A stretch of DNA of 64,000 nucleotides from Bagarius yarrelli (GCA_005784505.1 VCAZ01000005.1:2432001-2496000); one strand, 5' to 3'; positions 48,776 through 58,530 are shown, counted from the stretch's first letter. Program-made: numbers and translations. Notes: generated by a model from the letters alone, not told the origin.

Positions 48776-49765
48776 TTTTTTATCCTGAACTTTAACAGTT
48801 ATCTCCACTACAGGTTCAGTCTCCCGGTCCAGACTTCTGGAAATTACCAGCTCCCCGCTGTCTTTGTTAACTGTAACCGGTGAGCTTTCCGTCTCAGGGT
48901 AAAGCAGTTCAAAAGCAGCCGATTGAAACCGGACCGGGTTCAGGTTCATGATCACGGAGTTGATAGATGCGTCTTCTGACACACTCACGCTTACGGGCTC
49001 GTTGGGCTCCAGAACAGCGCGAGACTTTCTCCGGAGTCGGGAGGAGGGTGGGAACGCAGCGGGCCACTGCCGGGGACTGATCTCCACCCTCATTTGGCGA
49101 CCTGTGCGCGACGGCCATCCACGGTCTCTGGCAAAGACGCTGAACTTTATAGGCGACGCGAGACCGAGTATAGAGTCCACGAGAAGAATTTCACCCGTTT
49201 TGGGCACCACGTAGAAACTCCCGTTTTTTGGTAGCGCGTAATAGATGAGTTCAGCGTTCTTGCCGCTATCCGTATCCTCCGCTGCCACTTTATAAACCAC
49301 CGACCTGAGCGCAGTGGCATCATCCAAAGTTATTTTGACGTCAGCGTGCCGAAAAGCTGGCTCGTGATCGTTCGTGTCGAGAACGTCAATTCGCACGGAT
49401 GCCACGCGCGACACGACGCGCTCGGCCGAAGCGCAGCTCGAGCAACACAGGCCCACATCCAGAATATACTCCGCGCGCTCTTCACGGTCCAACACGCTGG
49501 CGGTTTTCAGTTGCACGTGCCCGCGTCCGTGATGCGCGAAAACCCGAAAGTCATCGCTCCTGTCTCCGAGTAACTTCAGGTGCGCGCCAGAACCTGAGCA
49601 CCGGTGCTGCGCGTCGATGCGCCACGCCGGGATGCTGAGCCCATTTACCCTCGAACCCGGTGGGGAGTTTTCAAACACGTGCCCGTGAAAAAACGGCGTC
49701 CGCTCGTCTGTCTTATTTCCTAAAACAACAGTCATGCAGTAGGATATAAAAACAGCCCAAATCAT
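48775..49765 (-). CDS. First coding exon of a large non-classical cadherin (signal peptide plus 2.5 cadherin repeats)
   Basis: This is the N-terminus of a calcium-dependent adhesion or signalling protein expected at the cell surface. Seen: ATG at 49763..49765 followed by a hydrophobic signal peptide (residues 1-16), a possible N-glycosylation site N17-K-T, and a first cadherin repeat (about 25-138) with LDRE at 92-95 and the calcium-binding linker DTNDHEP at 130-136. The second repeat (about 139-230) has EDTDSGKN at 163-170 and FARDRGWPS at 211-219. A third begins near 252 and reaches LDRE at 312-315 and VQDKKG. The exon ends inside codon 331 at a GTAAAG donor (phase 1); the open frame running on to 48725 is intron. 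Clustered protocadherins encode all repeats in one exon, so 2.5 repeats argues for a multi-exon giant (type III/neural-cadherin-like, Fat or Dachsous). R243-L-R-R246 fits a furin site. The cadherin call is firm, the subfamily is not. High GC and CpG contrast with the surroundings. Confidence 0.9.
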
Positions 49766-50110
49766 TTTTTGTTCTTTTTTGGAGGGTCGCGCCGCGTTCT
49801 GCGGGCTCAGGAAAACGCATGTAAAATTCCAAACATGTTCAAAAAATCCCAGTCCAAATATATTCTAATAAACATTTCCGTCCATTGTGTTGTGTCTTGT
49901 CCTTAAGTTATCCGTAAGGATCACCCCGCGCACTCCGTTCACTGTAAAACGCGCTGGAACTTTGCGCTTCAGCTGCGCGCGGTGCTTTAGTGCCGCTTTG
50001 CCTCGCCGCCTCTCGTAGCGCGCGCGCGTTAAAGCTACTGAGTTTCCAGGGAGCAGCACGAGCTGCCGGACAGCGCCGAGACTCCAGCACAGGGGGCGGG
50101 GCTACAGATA
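49766..50110 (-). promoter_or_regulatory. CpG-rich 5' leader and probable promoter of the cadherin gene
   Basis: GC and CpG content rise sharply over the exon and this upstream stretch, with many GCGC and CGCG words near 49925..50085, then fall to AT-rich DNA beyond about 50150. A GC-box-like GGGGGCGGGGC lies at 50092..50102. Short open frames in the leader (for example minus 49865..50059) look like by-products of high GC, although upstream ORFs cannot be excluded. No TATA box was identified and no start site can be placed. The CpG-island promoter role is inferred. Confidence 0.6.
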
Positions 50111-50150
50111 GAACACGCGGGGAATCCTCTGGGAAACAGACGCTCACTTT

Positions 50151-50168
50151 CCATGTCTATAGATATGG
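50151..50168. promoter_or_regulatory. Near-perfect palindrome upstream of the CpG island
   Basis: CCATGTCTATAGATATGG reads the same on both strands apart from one mismatched pair. It resembles a CArG-like or other dimer-binding site and lies about 390 bp upstream of the cadherin ATG. A binding role is a guess. Confidence 0.3.
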
Positions 50169-50174
50169 AACGAT

Positions 50175-51595
50175 TTTAGTCACATATATCCTCTGCTACA
50201 CACTAAAAACACAAGTGGAATAAAAATAAAAACTAACTGACATCTTTTTAACTTTATAAATCTAAGGAATGCATTTTTGTTTTCATGATGATGATGATGA
50301 TGATGATGATGATGTTGATGCTGATTTGCTGGTTTATTCTTTAGCTTGGAAAATGTTTCTAAAATTACACCTTCTTTTTAAATTAATAATTTCTTTAAAA
50401 ATGACCCTAAAATTTTTGAAACAAATCTAAAGACATCAAGAACATTATCTGCTAAATGTAACAACTACTACACTCATTCTCATCAGTGTAATAACCAAGA
50501 CCAGATATACACCACAATCTGCCAACCTGCTGCGATGCTGAAGGCTCGGAGTCAATTTAGAGTGATGAGGTTCAGTCCACACAGTTCTTTACCTGCTTGA
50601 AGAACTGGAACCGATTACGTATTGCACAACGCCGTGTCCACGTTCAGCTAAATCTGATTTATAATTCCCCTTTCCAATGCCCCCAGTGTTCATTGACCTC
50701 CATTTGTGTTATATTAGATACAAATTTATGCCAATTTTTTCTGGGTTTTGACCAAGTGATTTTTTTTTTTTACTAATTTAATCCTTAAAAAGGCTCTAGA
50801 AGTTGTCATATGACTAATTTGTCTGCATATCAAATGTGTTACATAAAGACTACTATAAAAAAAGAATAGAATTTTTCATAATGGAAAATACTAGATATTT
50901 ATATGTCTATGCATGTCTATACACACACCTTTCTTTGGGTAATAAGTTTTCCACCCATTAAATTGGGTTATAAAATAACTAAATATTTGGGTAATTTTTA
51001 ATTTTTTGCTTGGGATGCTATGCTACATTCATAGAATGTTTATCTTTACAAATTTATAGAGAAAATGTTAAATATTTTGTCGTGGCTGTAATTGTTGATG
51101 CTTTTTAATTTTGAAAATTTTTATTTTAACCCAACTGGATGAGTTGTTATACAAACAACCCAATGAAAGTTTGAAATAACCCAACATATGTTTAACCCAG
51201 ATATTTAGTACACTAAATTATCCACCTTTTTTAGTGTACATGTAGTTTATGTAGTGTGAATTCATGTTTAATAGCATATTTATATAATCTTAAAATACTA
51301 TAATTTTCAGAAACGTTAAAAAGGCAAATGAAGCGATGGTATTAAATAATATAAAACACATAGGAAGCATCTAGCTTGCATTATATAGATTCACCTGCTA
51401 CTTTAATAGCTACAAAGGTACCCCTGCTCATCCCTGAATTTCTTGAATCAGCTAAGCATGATACAGATACAGGTCACAGCTTCAGTTAATGTTCACATCA
51501 AACATCAAAATGAGTAGTCCGAAGTTGCTGATGTTCAGGAAATATAAACACATCCCTAAGCTTTACACAGACTGAATAAAAAAATCTCTCTCTAT
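50175..51595. other. AT-rich DNA upstream of the cadherin gene, no gene seen
   Basis: Apart from the (GAT)n tract at 50286 there is no coding frame or recognised repeat family. It contains AACCCAA/TTGGGTT words near 50937..51200. Confidence 0.4.
50286..50323. repeat. (GAT)n microsatellite
   Basis: About 12 units, with TTG and CTG variants at the 3' side. Confidence 0.95.
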
Positions 51596-51599
51596 ACAT

Positions 51600-51780
51600 A
51601 CATAAATATTGGGACACTGTCTATAGTATTGCAGTATTATTTTTAATCTTGTAATAAACATCACACTTTTTAATTTTTTTTCTACTATATGGGGAATTTT
51701 TTATTCAGCTAATATCAGTTTGTTAATTTATCAATGTTGGGTGAGAAGGTCTGGGATGGCATCAGTTTTGCATTTCAGGT
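51600..51780. mobile_element. Degenerate MITE fragment abutting the DIRS remnant
   Basis: AAATATTGGGACACTGTC at the left resembles the 19200 end. AATGTTGGGTGAGAAGGTCT followed by GGGATGGC matches the internal part in inverse order to 44389. The DIRS reading begins immediately to its right. Confidence 0.5.
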
Positions 51781-52270
51781 GAGAACAGCATCTTCAGGCC
51801 GAGCTGTCTACTGTGCTAGTATTAGCTAGTTGTCTATGTAGTTTAGAATGCGGATGCCTTGGAGTCGCATAGAAGCCAGAGCTGTTTCCAAGCATTTTGT
51901 AAACGTAGGAGGAGACAGGGAGAGGACCCGGAAAGCAAACCTCAGAAACTTCCTGTGCTGAGGAAGGATGGATAGATAAAAGTAGGCATTTTTCATATCT
52001 ATAACAAACCAGTCCTTTGACCTGATTTGTGATGCCACTTGTTTTACAGTTGGCATTTTGAACTGTAATTTCTTTACTGCTCAATTCAAATGATGCAAAT
52101 CCAGAGAAGGATTCTCCATCCTTCTTCTGAACTAGAGAATATTGCCTGTAAAAGCCCAAATGCTTTTGGCATGGCAGAATTTTCTTTATTGCACCTTTTG
52201 CCAAGAGTGTCTTTAGTTCTTCATTCATTACCAGTTTTACTGTTTTAATTCTCGAGGACCAGCCATCCAT
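51781..52270 (-). pseudogene. DIRS-type retrotransposon reverse transcriptase, decayed
   Basis: This was the polymerase of a DIRS (tyrosine-recombinase) retroelement. On the minus strand the opening frame gives ELKTLLAKGAIKKI and YSLVQKKDG. After a frame change it reads SQIRSKDWFVIDMKNAY, then HRKFLRFAF, then GIRILNYIDN, a stop, and LILAQ. These blocks follow the order of fish DIRS reverse transcriptases. The catalytic Y-x-D-D is changed to YIDN and the next Trp codon is a stop, so the enzyme is dead. No RNase H or tyrosine recombinase part follows, because the element is cut at 51781 by MITE sequence. Family recognition is from motif order; the exact element is unknown. Confidence 0.8.
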
Positions 52271-52330
52271 TTCTCTTTCTCTTCTTACAAGTCCCCTGTT
52301 AACATCTAGCTGAACATCTAGCTTTAACCC

Positions 52331-52573
52331 AACACGGCGTCCCAGTTTAAAAACAAAACGTGAAAGGTCCGAGGCAGAGGGAAAGGGGAAAAGGTTTTAA
52401 AACAAACATGGCGTCCCAGTTCAAAACAACCTTTTCCCCTTTCCCTCCGCCTCGGACCTTTTCTCATTTTGTTTTGAACTGCGATGCCGTGTTTGTTTTA
52501 AAACCTTTTTCCCTTTCCCTTTCCCTCTGCCTCGAACCTTTTCTCGTTTTGTTTTGAACTGAGACGCCGTGTT
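52331..52573. repeat. Inverted repeat with ~100-bp arms made of a tandem ~80-bp unit
   Basis: The arm 52331..52427 (starts AACACGGCGTCCCAGTTT) is the imperfect reverse complement of 52471..52573 (ends GAGACGCCGTGTT). The spacer 52428..52470 carries most of a further unit in the right-arm orientation: CCTCGGACCTTTTCTC there and CCTCGAACCTTTTCTC near 52531. Thus one inverted and two direct units lie together between the DIRS gag and RT remnants. Confidence 0.85.
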
Positions 52574-52879
52574 TGGTTTAAAGCCGACTTCCAGTATACT
52601 TAGTGGACCTTCTCCTACCTAAAACACCTCTCAAGATTGGGAAAGTTAGAATATCCCCTTGTGGACACTGGAGTGGTTCTAGTAATATATTGTGCGGCAT
52701 GTGTATTTTCCCCCCTGAGGCCCTGCCTCTTGATTGTCAGGGCTCCTTCCCGGAGGCCTTCTTGGGGAGTGTAATGATCCTCAGACTACTTTTCCTTCAC
52801 AAAGGCTACGGTTGCTGTCGCTGCTTTGTCACCTCTATTTTAAGAGGCAAACAGGTGGCTATGCTTTGCTTTTGGGCTG

Positions 52880-53455
52880 TGCGGTACCCCGAGCTCTTAG
52901 TGCTTGAGGGATGCTAGGTAACGAAGAGGTAACCAAGTCGTCTAGTAAATAGGCCCTGTCTCAGTTGCTGTCAGAGAGACTGGGCCTCAAATGCATCTCA
53001 CTAGTCCCCAATGCTGCCATAGCCTGGCTGATAGCCCAGGCTGTTTGTTTGGTGGCCCTGAGGGTCCAGTCTGCAGCCCGATGCAGTTCTCGAAAAGAGC
53101 CTTTTTCATACAGGTCCCTCAGCAGGTCGGCCTAGTAGTCTTGGAGCATTCCCATAGTAGGCAGGCATGTTCTGGCTAGACCTGCTGATACCATACCAAC
53201 CCTGATGTTTTTTTATTAGCTTGGTGGAAAGCTTTAAGGCTTTCAACCACAATGCCACTAAGAGACAAGTAGCTTGCTAAGGTCTACTTAACCCTTCGCA
53301 TCGTCTGATAGCCATACTTTGCTGCTTTAGCTATATTAGAGTATGGCAACCCATATCCACTAACCAGCCTGGCGGAATACGGGTTCCTCCAATACCTTGC
53401 CACCTCGGTGTGCATGTCCTGGAAGAATGGGAGGCCCCAGATTCCTGCAACTTAG
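52880..53455 (-). pseudogene. DIRS-type gag remnant
   Basis: This was the structural (gag-like) protein gene of the same DIRS element. Minus-strand frames give, in order, FQDMHTEVARYWRNPYSARL (near 53430), YGYQTMRRVK and TLASYLSLSG (near 53260), and LLRDLYEKGSFRELHRAADW continuing TLRATKQTAWAISQAMAAL (about 53125..53015). These correspond to the conserved gag blocks of fish DIRS elements as I know them. Stops and frame changes interrupt the reading several times. It lies upstream of the RT remnant on the same strand, as expected, with the hairpin at 52331 between them. The plus-strand open frames here are shadows. Confidence 0.75.
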
Positions 53456-53705
53456 TCGGCAGGAATCTGTCTTTCAACATACTGAGTGGACTAGCTTCTT
53501 GCTTCAATTTAGGTGGCGTCTTTGTCCGAATGGACAATTTTGACCTGGCCACAACCCCAGGATTCAGGGTCTTGCATCACATTGGGTCCCACACACAGAA
53601 GACAGTGACTTGTCACTATACTGGTGTGGGTATTTCATTCCTAAAGCACCTTATTCTCTCCGAATAACCATGTTTACATACGTAACCTTAGAAGGTTTGT
53701 GCTCT
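53456..53705 (-). pseudogene. Probable 5' part of the DIRS element
   Basis: Continues leftward-reading DNA of higher GC than its flanks, ending near TTACATACGTAACCTTAG at 53673. ACGTAACCT-type text is typical of DIRS terminal regions in fish. The boundary is inferred. Confidence 0.35.
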
Positions 53706-53999
53706 TAGCTTTTAAAATCTTTAATTTAAGATGCACCTTGAACACTTTTCCCCCTCAAAAAATAGTGACTGTGGACAGAATACTTGTACCAAAGTTTTTC
53801 TTCCACTAGCTTTCCTGGATATACAGGTTAATTTTATATTTGACACAATGATAAGACCTGTATCAGGGAGAAAAAGTACAGCCAAGTCAGTTGTAGAATG
53901 TCTGGAGCAAGTATTGGTCACTGTCTTAAAAAACTGTTATGTAGGAAGTCTAGAATTTTTCATTTAATAGATTATCTAAACCAGCATAGATTTCAAAAA

Positions 54000-54320
54000 A
54001 AGCAAATCACCTAAAGATCAGTGCACCTACACTGAGACATTGTTGACACCATCAGGATACAGGGCTGCTTTGCTTAAGCTGGGGCTCTAGTCAGTATGAA
54101 GGGAATCACAGATAGCACTGAATATCAATCTGGTTTGGCAAACACGCTGCAGGCTTCTGTTAGACAGCTGAAGCTAAAGAAACTTTCACCTGACAAGCAC
54201 AATGACAGCCTGCCCAAATCCAAGTCAACAATGTAAAATCAATGTTTTAAAATGGTCTAGTCAGAATCTAGGTGTAAAATCTTATTGTGGAATTACTGGA
54301 AGATGGCTGGGCAAGTGGGA
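54000..54320 (+). pseudogene. Tc1-like transposase fragment, heavily decayed
   Basis: GACAAGCACAATGACAGCCT, CCCAAATCCAAGTCAACAAT and AAAATGGTCTAGTCAGAATC follow the DNA that encodes the DNDPKHxxKxxxxW and WPSQSxD region of Tc1 transposases. Only the C-terminal third is suggested; many changes. Confidence 0.4.
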
Positions 54321-54502
54321 TTTGTTTCCACTTAAAAAAAACATTATTAAATAATTATAAAATACAGAAAGTCAATATGTTGGTGACAACCACAGACGTT
54401 TTTTTTTGGATTTTGAACATATTTACTTTTTTTTGTGCATGATACAAAGTTTGTTACATAAAATTTAGATTTCTACTTTGACATTGAATATTTATGTAAC
54501 TC

Positions 54503-55395
54503 AGTGGTGGGCTGTCAGAGCCAGCAAGTCCTATTCTGCTGCCTAAACACTATTAGAAGCACTGACCTACATTTACAACATAAATTCTAATGTTTTTTTT
54601 TTTGTTTTTGTTATTTCGTAGAGATTCTCTTGCTGCTTCCAGTACGTATATGTAAATGGTAGATTTTTTTGTTCAACCAGATTTTAGTTTTAATATGCTG
54701 CCATGTAAATTTAATCTGCCACAGCCTTCAAAATCAGTAGTGCTGCCCATGTATTGTAAACTATATTAGCAAAGGGACCAATGAGAATTCAAATTCACCT
54801 CACAGGGCCAGCTAGCTGGCCCACAAAACCGTCAGCATTTTTCCATCCTCCGATTTGTTGATCAGAGCAAAACTGTCACAGCCAAGTTTTATTAGTGAAA
54901 CACATCTCTAGCGATCTGCACACAGTTGAATTTGAATTTTTACACCCACAATGGCTGACAGAGGAGTCATATCCAAGACGAACTCTTCCAGAAAAGCTAA
55001 ACATCATGATAAGCTAAAAGCAAAGCTAGCAAAGCCAGGAAAGCGTTTGTTTTCTACTTCCGGACCAGTGTCTACGAGTGGTAACACTGGCTTGAAGTCT
55101 TTAAATGCATGATGCATTTTATCAAATTTTTTATGTTTTTGTGATGTTATATTAATAGATAAACCAGATGATGTACGTGGTAAAGTTGTGGAGAGGTTTG
55201 GAGTTGTCTTAACTGGCTTTCTTCAATATTCATCCTCAACATGCACAATGTCTCTTTCTCTGTAATGTCACACCGTATTCCGCCCCCGTATTGTTGTCTT
55301 TGTTTCTGTATAGTATTGATGGTTTCTGTAATTTAGACATGACAGTGGTGGTATTAAGAGGTGTATCAGTCGGGTAAATCATCCACAACTTACAG
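54503..55395 (+). mobile_element. Non-autonomous hAT-like element (copy B)
   Basis: Left end CAGTGGTGGGCTGTCAG. Shared internal blocks with copy A (inverted): CCTAAACACTATTAGAAGC, TCCGATTTGTTGATCAGAGC, a start codon at 54951 followed by GCTGACAGAGGAGTC, AAGCGTTTGTTTTCTACTTC, and GGTATTAAGAGGTGTATCAG near 55349. The reading after the ATG begins MADRGVISKTNSSRKAK and continues open for about 45 codons, unlike copy A which stops early. The rest of a transposase gene is absent. Confidence 0.65.
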
Positions 55396-55399
55396 ATAA

Positions 55400-55855
55400 T
55401 GGCTATAAAATAATTATTGTATTATTAGTCCAAGAAAGGCTTCATTATTCACTTCACTGTCTGAGTGTTTTTTTAAGCTTAGAGCAATAGGTAAATTCTA
55501 TTAGTTTGTTAAAAATCTGTCAAAAAAGCTAACTACTTTATACACAACTTCAGTATTATCTTATTCTTTAGTAATTCCTTTACGGCCTTTGACAAAATTT
55601 TCTTATTAGGGTAAATTCCTAGGGTAGTTCAGAAATCAACTTTCTGGGATAGAATAATTTACAAAAGTTCCTTCCCCAGACATTTCAAATTTCATTAAAT
55701 GAGAATAAGAACACAGATCTATGGCATAGAAAATGATTCCTTTCTTTAACTTCGCATAAATAGGGAAAGCTTTTAGCAAATGAGTATGTTGACAATTATT
55801 ATGGCCCAAGCTGTAACTGAGAAAGTAATGGAAGGGTGGGGTCTAATGACAAGAC
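55400..55855. other. AT-rich spacer, nothing recognised
   Basis: Lies between two transposon remnants; no coding frame or repeat recognised. Confidence 0.45.
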
Positions 55856-55861
55856 ATCAAC

Positions 55862-57343
55862 ACCCTATATCAGGTGCATGTAATTATTAGGCAACTTAGG
55901 CACTTTCAAAATGTGAACATTGGCAAAGGGACTTGACAGGCCGAAAATCAAAAATGACTGAGGAGGTGACACTACTTTATTGCCAAGGCACCTAAGTTCA
56001 AAGCAAATTGTGACAGGAACCAGGTGACAAGGGAAAGTGCAAAATAAAGTCAACTGGAAAAGTTGCCAAGCTGCCAAGCGTGATCCATCGAACAATCAGT
56101 GCACGTTTCAAGGGTTCAAGAGTCAGGGTCGCAGAAGCGTGTGGAAAAACCAAGGTAATCAAAATACGAACAGACACACAAAGCTGCATGGCCAAGGGAC
56201 AAAAAAATGCTGAAAAAGCCTGATTTGCAGCTGAACAAGATGGACCCACCAGTTTTGCCATATCTCAAGATGCACAAATGGAAGTGCCCAAAACAGACAA
56301 GGGGGGTGCAATTTACTCGGTTGAAGAAAGGCTGAAAAACGGCGAAAATGACTTGATGGGCACAATGGGCTGAATGGGCCCAAGTGGTGGATCGGTAAAG
56401 CTGGGCCCAGTCCGAGCTGAGTGGACGCCAGCAATTCTGGAGGTGGAGTTACTTTGGGGCTGGTATCATCAAGATGAGCTCTGTGGGGCCTCTAATGGGC
56501 CAGAAGTCAGGAAGTTCCCCTCCTATGCAAGGATGGTACAGGAAGCCGGTTCATAGGCTCCAGGAAGTCCTCCAAGAAAAACATGATTTTGGCATGCCAC
56601 GTAGGACCACAGCGAGACTAAGGGGTCCTCATCCACACGGAGTCAAGCCAAGTACTCCAGTCTTGCCAGTTTCTGCCTGAACACACTTCTAAGTCTGAAG
56701 CGTACCCAGAGAAAGTTGGTCCTTCAATGAACCCCATGAGAACCATTGTCCATCTCCATAATGAAATGTGAGATTGGGTCTGCAAGGAGGGAAACAGTAC
56801 TCCACTCTTGAAACAGTTCACCTAATCTGTATCCCATAGGGAGGCTGTGGTTGCTGCAATGCACACAATGTTAAAGGATGGGAACAGATCAACCTCTCTT
56901 ACAAAAACTGACAGAATCCATGGATCCGGGATGATCAAACCTGCAGAAAGTGGAGTGTCCTTGCAAGGAAAGGTGGCTATATTGGTCACTGATGATTTGT
57001 TTTGTTTTGTTTTTGAATGTCAGAAATGTATATATTTGTGAATGTTGAGATCATATTGGTTTCACTGGTGAAAATAAAAAATTGAAATGGGTATATATAT
57101 TATTTGTTTTTTCTTAAGTTGTTGCCTAATAATAATGGACAGTAATAGTCACCTGCACACACAATATCCTCCTAAAATAGCTAAAACTAAAAACAAACTA
57201 AAAACTACTTCCAAAAATATTAAGCTTTGATATTAATGAGTTTTTTGGGTTCATTGAGAACATCATTGGTGGTGGTTGTTCAAATAATAAAATTAATCCT
57301 CTAAAATACAACTTGCCTAATAATTCTGCACTCCCTGTAGAAT
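55862..57343 (+). mobile_element. Tc1/mariner element with both terminal inverted repeats
   Basis: Left end ACCCTATATCAGGTGCATGT then AATTATTAGGCAACTTA. The right end read inward is CTACAGGGAGTGCAGAATTA then TTAGGCAAGTTG. The shared core AATTATTAGGCAA places the ends. Total length near 1.5 kb suits a full Tc1 element. The interior once encoded a DDE transposase but is now broken by stops and frame changes. Confidence 0.75.
55955..57010 (+). pseudogene. Dead Tc1/mariner transposase gene
   Basis: The product would have cut and pasted the element using a DDE active site. Broken plus-strand frames give short familiar pieces: AWPRDKKMLKKPDL (near 56190), SGRQQFWRWSYFGAG followed by IIKMSSVGPLMGQKSG (56420..56510), and KYSSLASFCLNTLLSLKRTQ (near 56650). 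The longest uninterrupted stretch is about 70 codons (56474..56680). The minus-strand open frames at 55865..56434 are shadows. No intact catalytic triad can be read across frames. Confidence 0.5.
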
Positions 57344-57385
57344 AGAATAGAATAGAATGAGAGTTAGAATAGAATGAATAGAAAA
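57340..57385. repeat. (TAGAA)n run at the element boundary
   Basis: GTAGAATAGAATAGAATAGA then further TAGAATGAATAG units, directly after the Tc1 right end. Confidence 0.85.
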
Positions 57386-57399
57386 GTTGCTCTCTTTTC

Positions 57400-57725
57400 A
57401 AGTCGGCCGCTGGGTTGGGGAAGGATAGATACATAAAACTATGCGTCTTTGAAATCTATTTTGACAAACCAGTCCTTGGATCTGATTTGTGACACAACAT
57501 GCTTTCTAGTCAGCATTTTGAACTGTAGCCATTTGTTTGCCCAGTTTAGCCGGCAGAGATTTAAGATCGGACGTAGGCCTCCATCCCTCTTTGGAACAAT
57601 GAAGTATCGACTGTGAAAGCTTGACCACACTTGTTGAGGGAGCTTTTTTTCTCATTTTTTTTTAATAGAGTCGTCACTTCTTGTTTCATAACTGGAACCT
57701 GTTTAGGGGACACGCTCGAGAAGAG
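57400..57725 (-). pseudogene. Second DIRS-type reverse transcriptase fragment
   Basis: This is the N-terminal half of the polymerase. On the minus strand: SRYFIVPKRDGGLRPILNL, QFKMLTRKHVVSQIRSKDWF and VKIDFKDA, followed by a stop and FYVSILPQPSG. It is better preserved than the copy at 51781, with VPKRDGGLRPIL and the first catalytic-region IDFKDA intact. It breaks off before YxDD at about 57400, where the (TAGAA)n run and the Tc1 element begin. Confidence 0.8.
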
Positions 57726-58310
57726 TTCTCAGTTGAATTATGGCTGATGAGACCTTAAAATGGTTTCTGTAACCTCATTGAGTTGTGCACAAGACCTATT
57801 GTAGGACATTTTGCATGAGTTCCCAAGAATATGACTTTTTGTATAGCTTGAGCCAGCTGCCCAGCGTCCTTAAGTAGAAATTTGGCAAGGGGCAATTATG
57901 AGCTTTATAGCACCTGTGCAGTCGGTTTCCCTTTATCAGACAAGCCTTGTTGTCAGAGCCCTAAAGCACCACTAGTGGCAGGGATAGGGAATGTTTGGGT
58001 ACTGTATACTCCGATCTTTATCCAAGGGGGTATGTCCCCTAAGGCCCGGTTCTGACAATGGGCAGGATGGTGGCGACTTCACACTGCACTTAATACCCCT
58101 CTGTGGAGCTTGCAGTTGCAGAGCGAGATAAGGCTAGGTCTGTCTCATACTCCTCTGGTACACCGCTTAGGAGCCCCAGGACATTAGTCTGCACTGTGCT
58201 TACAGTTAGCACTCTCAAGCATGCTCCACTCCCAGGCACTGCAAGTGTGTATCTGTGCCCGAAATAAATCTGGGGTACGGATAAACACACCTCTTAAAAT
58301 TTTGCCTAGT
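57726..58310 (-). pseudogene. Probable gag/5' region of the second DIRS copy
   Basis: GC is higher than in the flanks. A 66-residue minus frame (58090..58290) and an adjacent frame reading HTCSAWEWSMLESANCKHSA recall the His/Cys segment near the start of DIRS gag. The conserved gag blocks seen at 52880..53455 are not evident here, so an internal deletion is likely. Low confidence in detail. Confidence 0.4.
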
Positions 58311-58530
58311 TTTTAAATTTTCTATCAGATTTTTTGCATCTTTTCTGCATTTTTTACCTTTGAACCTTTTTTACACAAAAATACACAGACATGCGCTTAA
58401 AAAAGAGCTTACGCGTGCTGCTTGTGCTTATATAACTTTACTTCCTGGTCGATGTCAGAACCCGTCCGTGATGTAATCCTTTTTTCATTGGTCGGATTAA
58501 ATGTGCTTCAGGGCAAAGGTTATAAAAGTA

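Noticed and set aside
48909..49638. Open frames on the plus strand and in a second minus frame over the cadherin exon
   Set aside because: High-GC shadows of the real exon, without domains.
49865..50147. Minus-strand open frames of 64 and 79 residues in the leader
   Set aside because: Arg/Ala-rich products of CpG-rich DNA; might act as upstream ORFs but nothing supports a protein.
52603..53667. Plus-strand open frames of 60-104 residues
   Set aside because: Shadows of the DIRS gag remnant, which reads on the minus strand.
56159..56434. A 91-residue minus-strand open frame
   Set aside because: Antisense shadow of the decayed Tc1 transposase.
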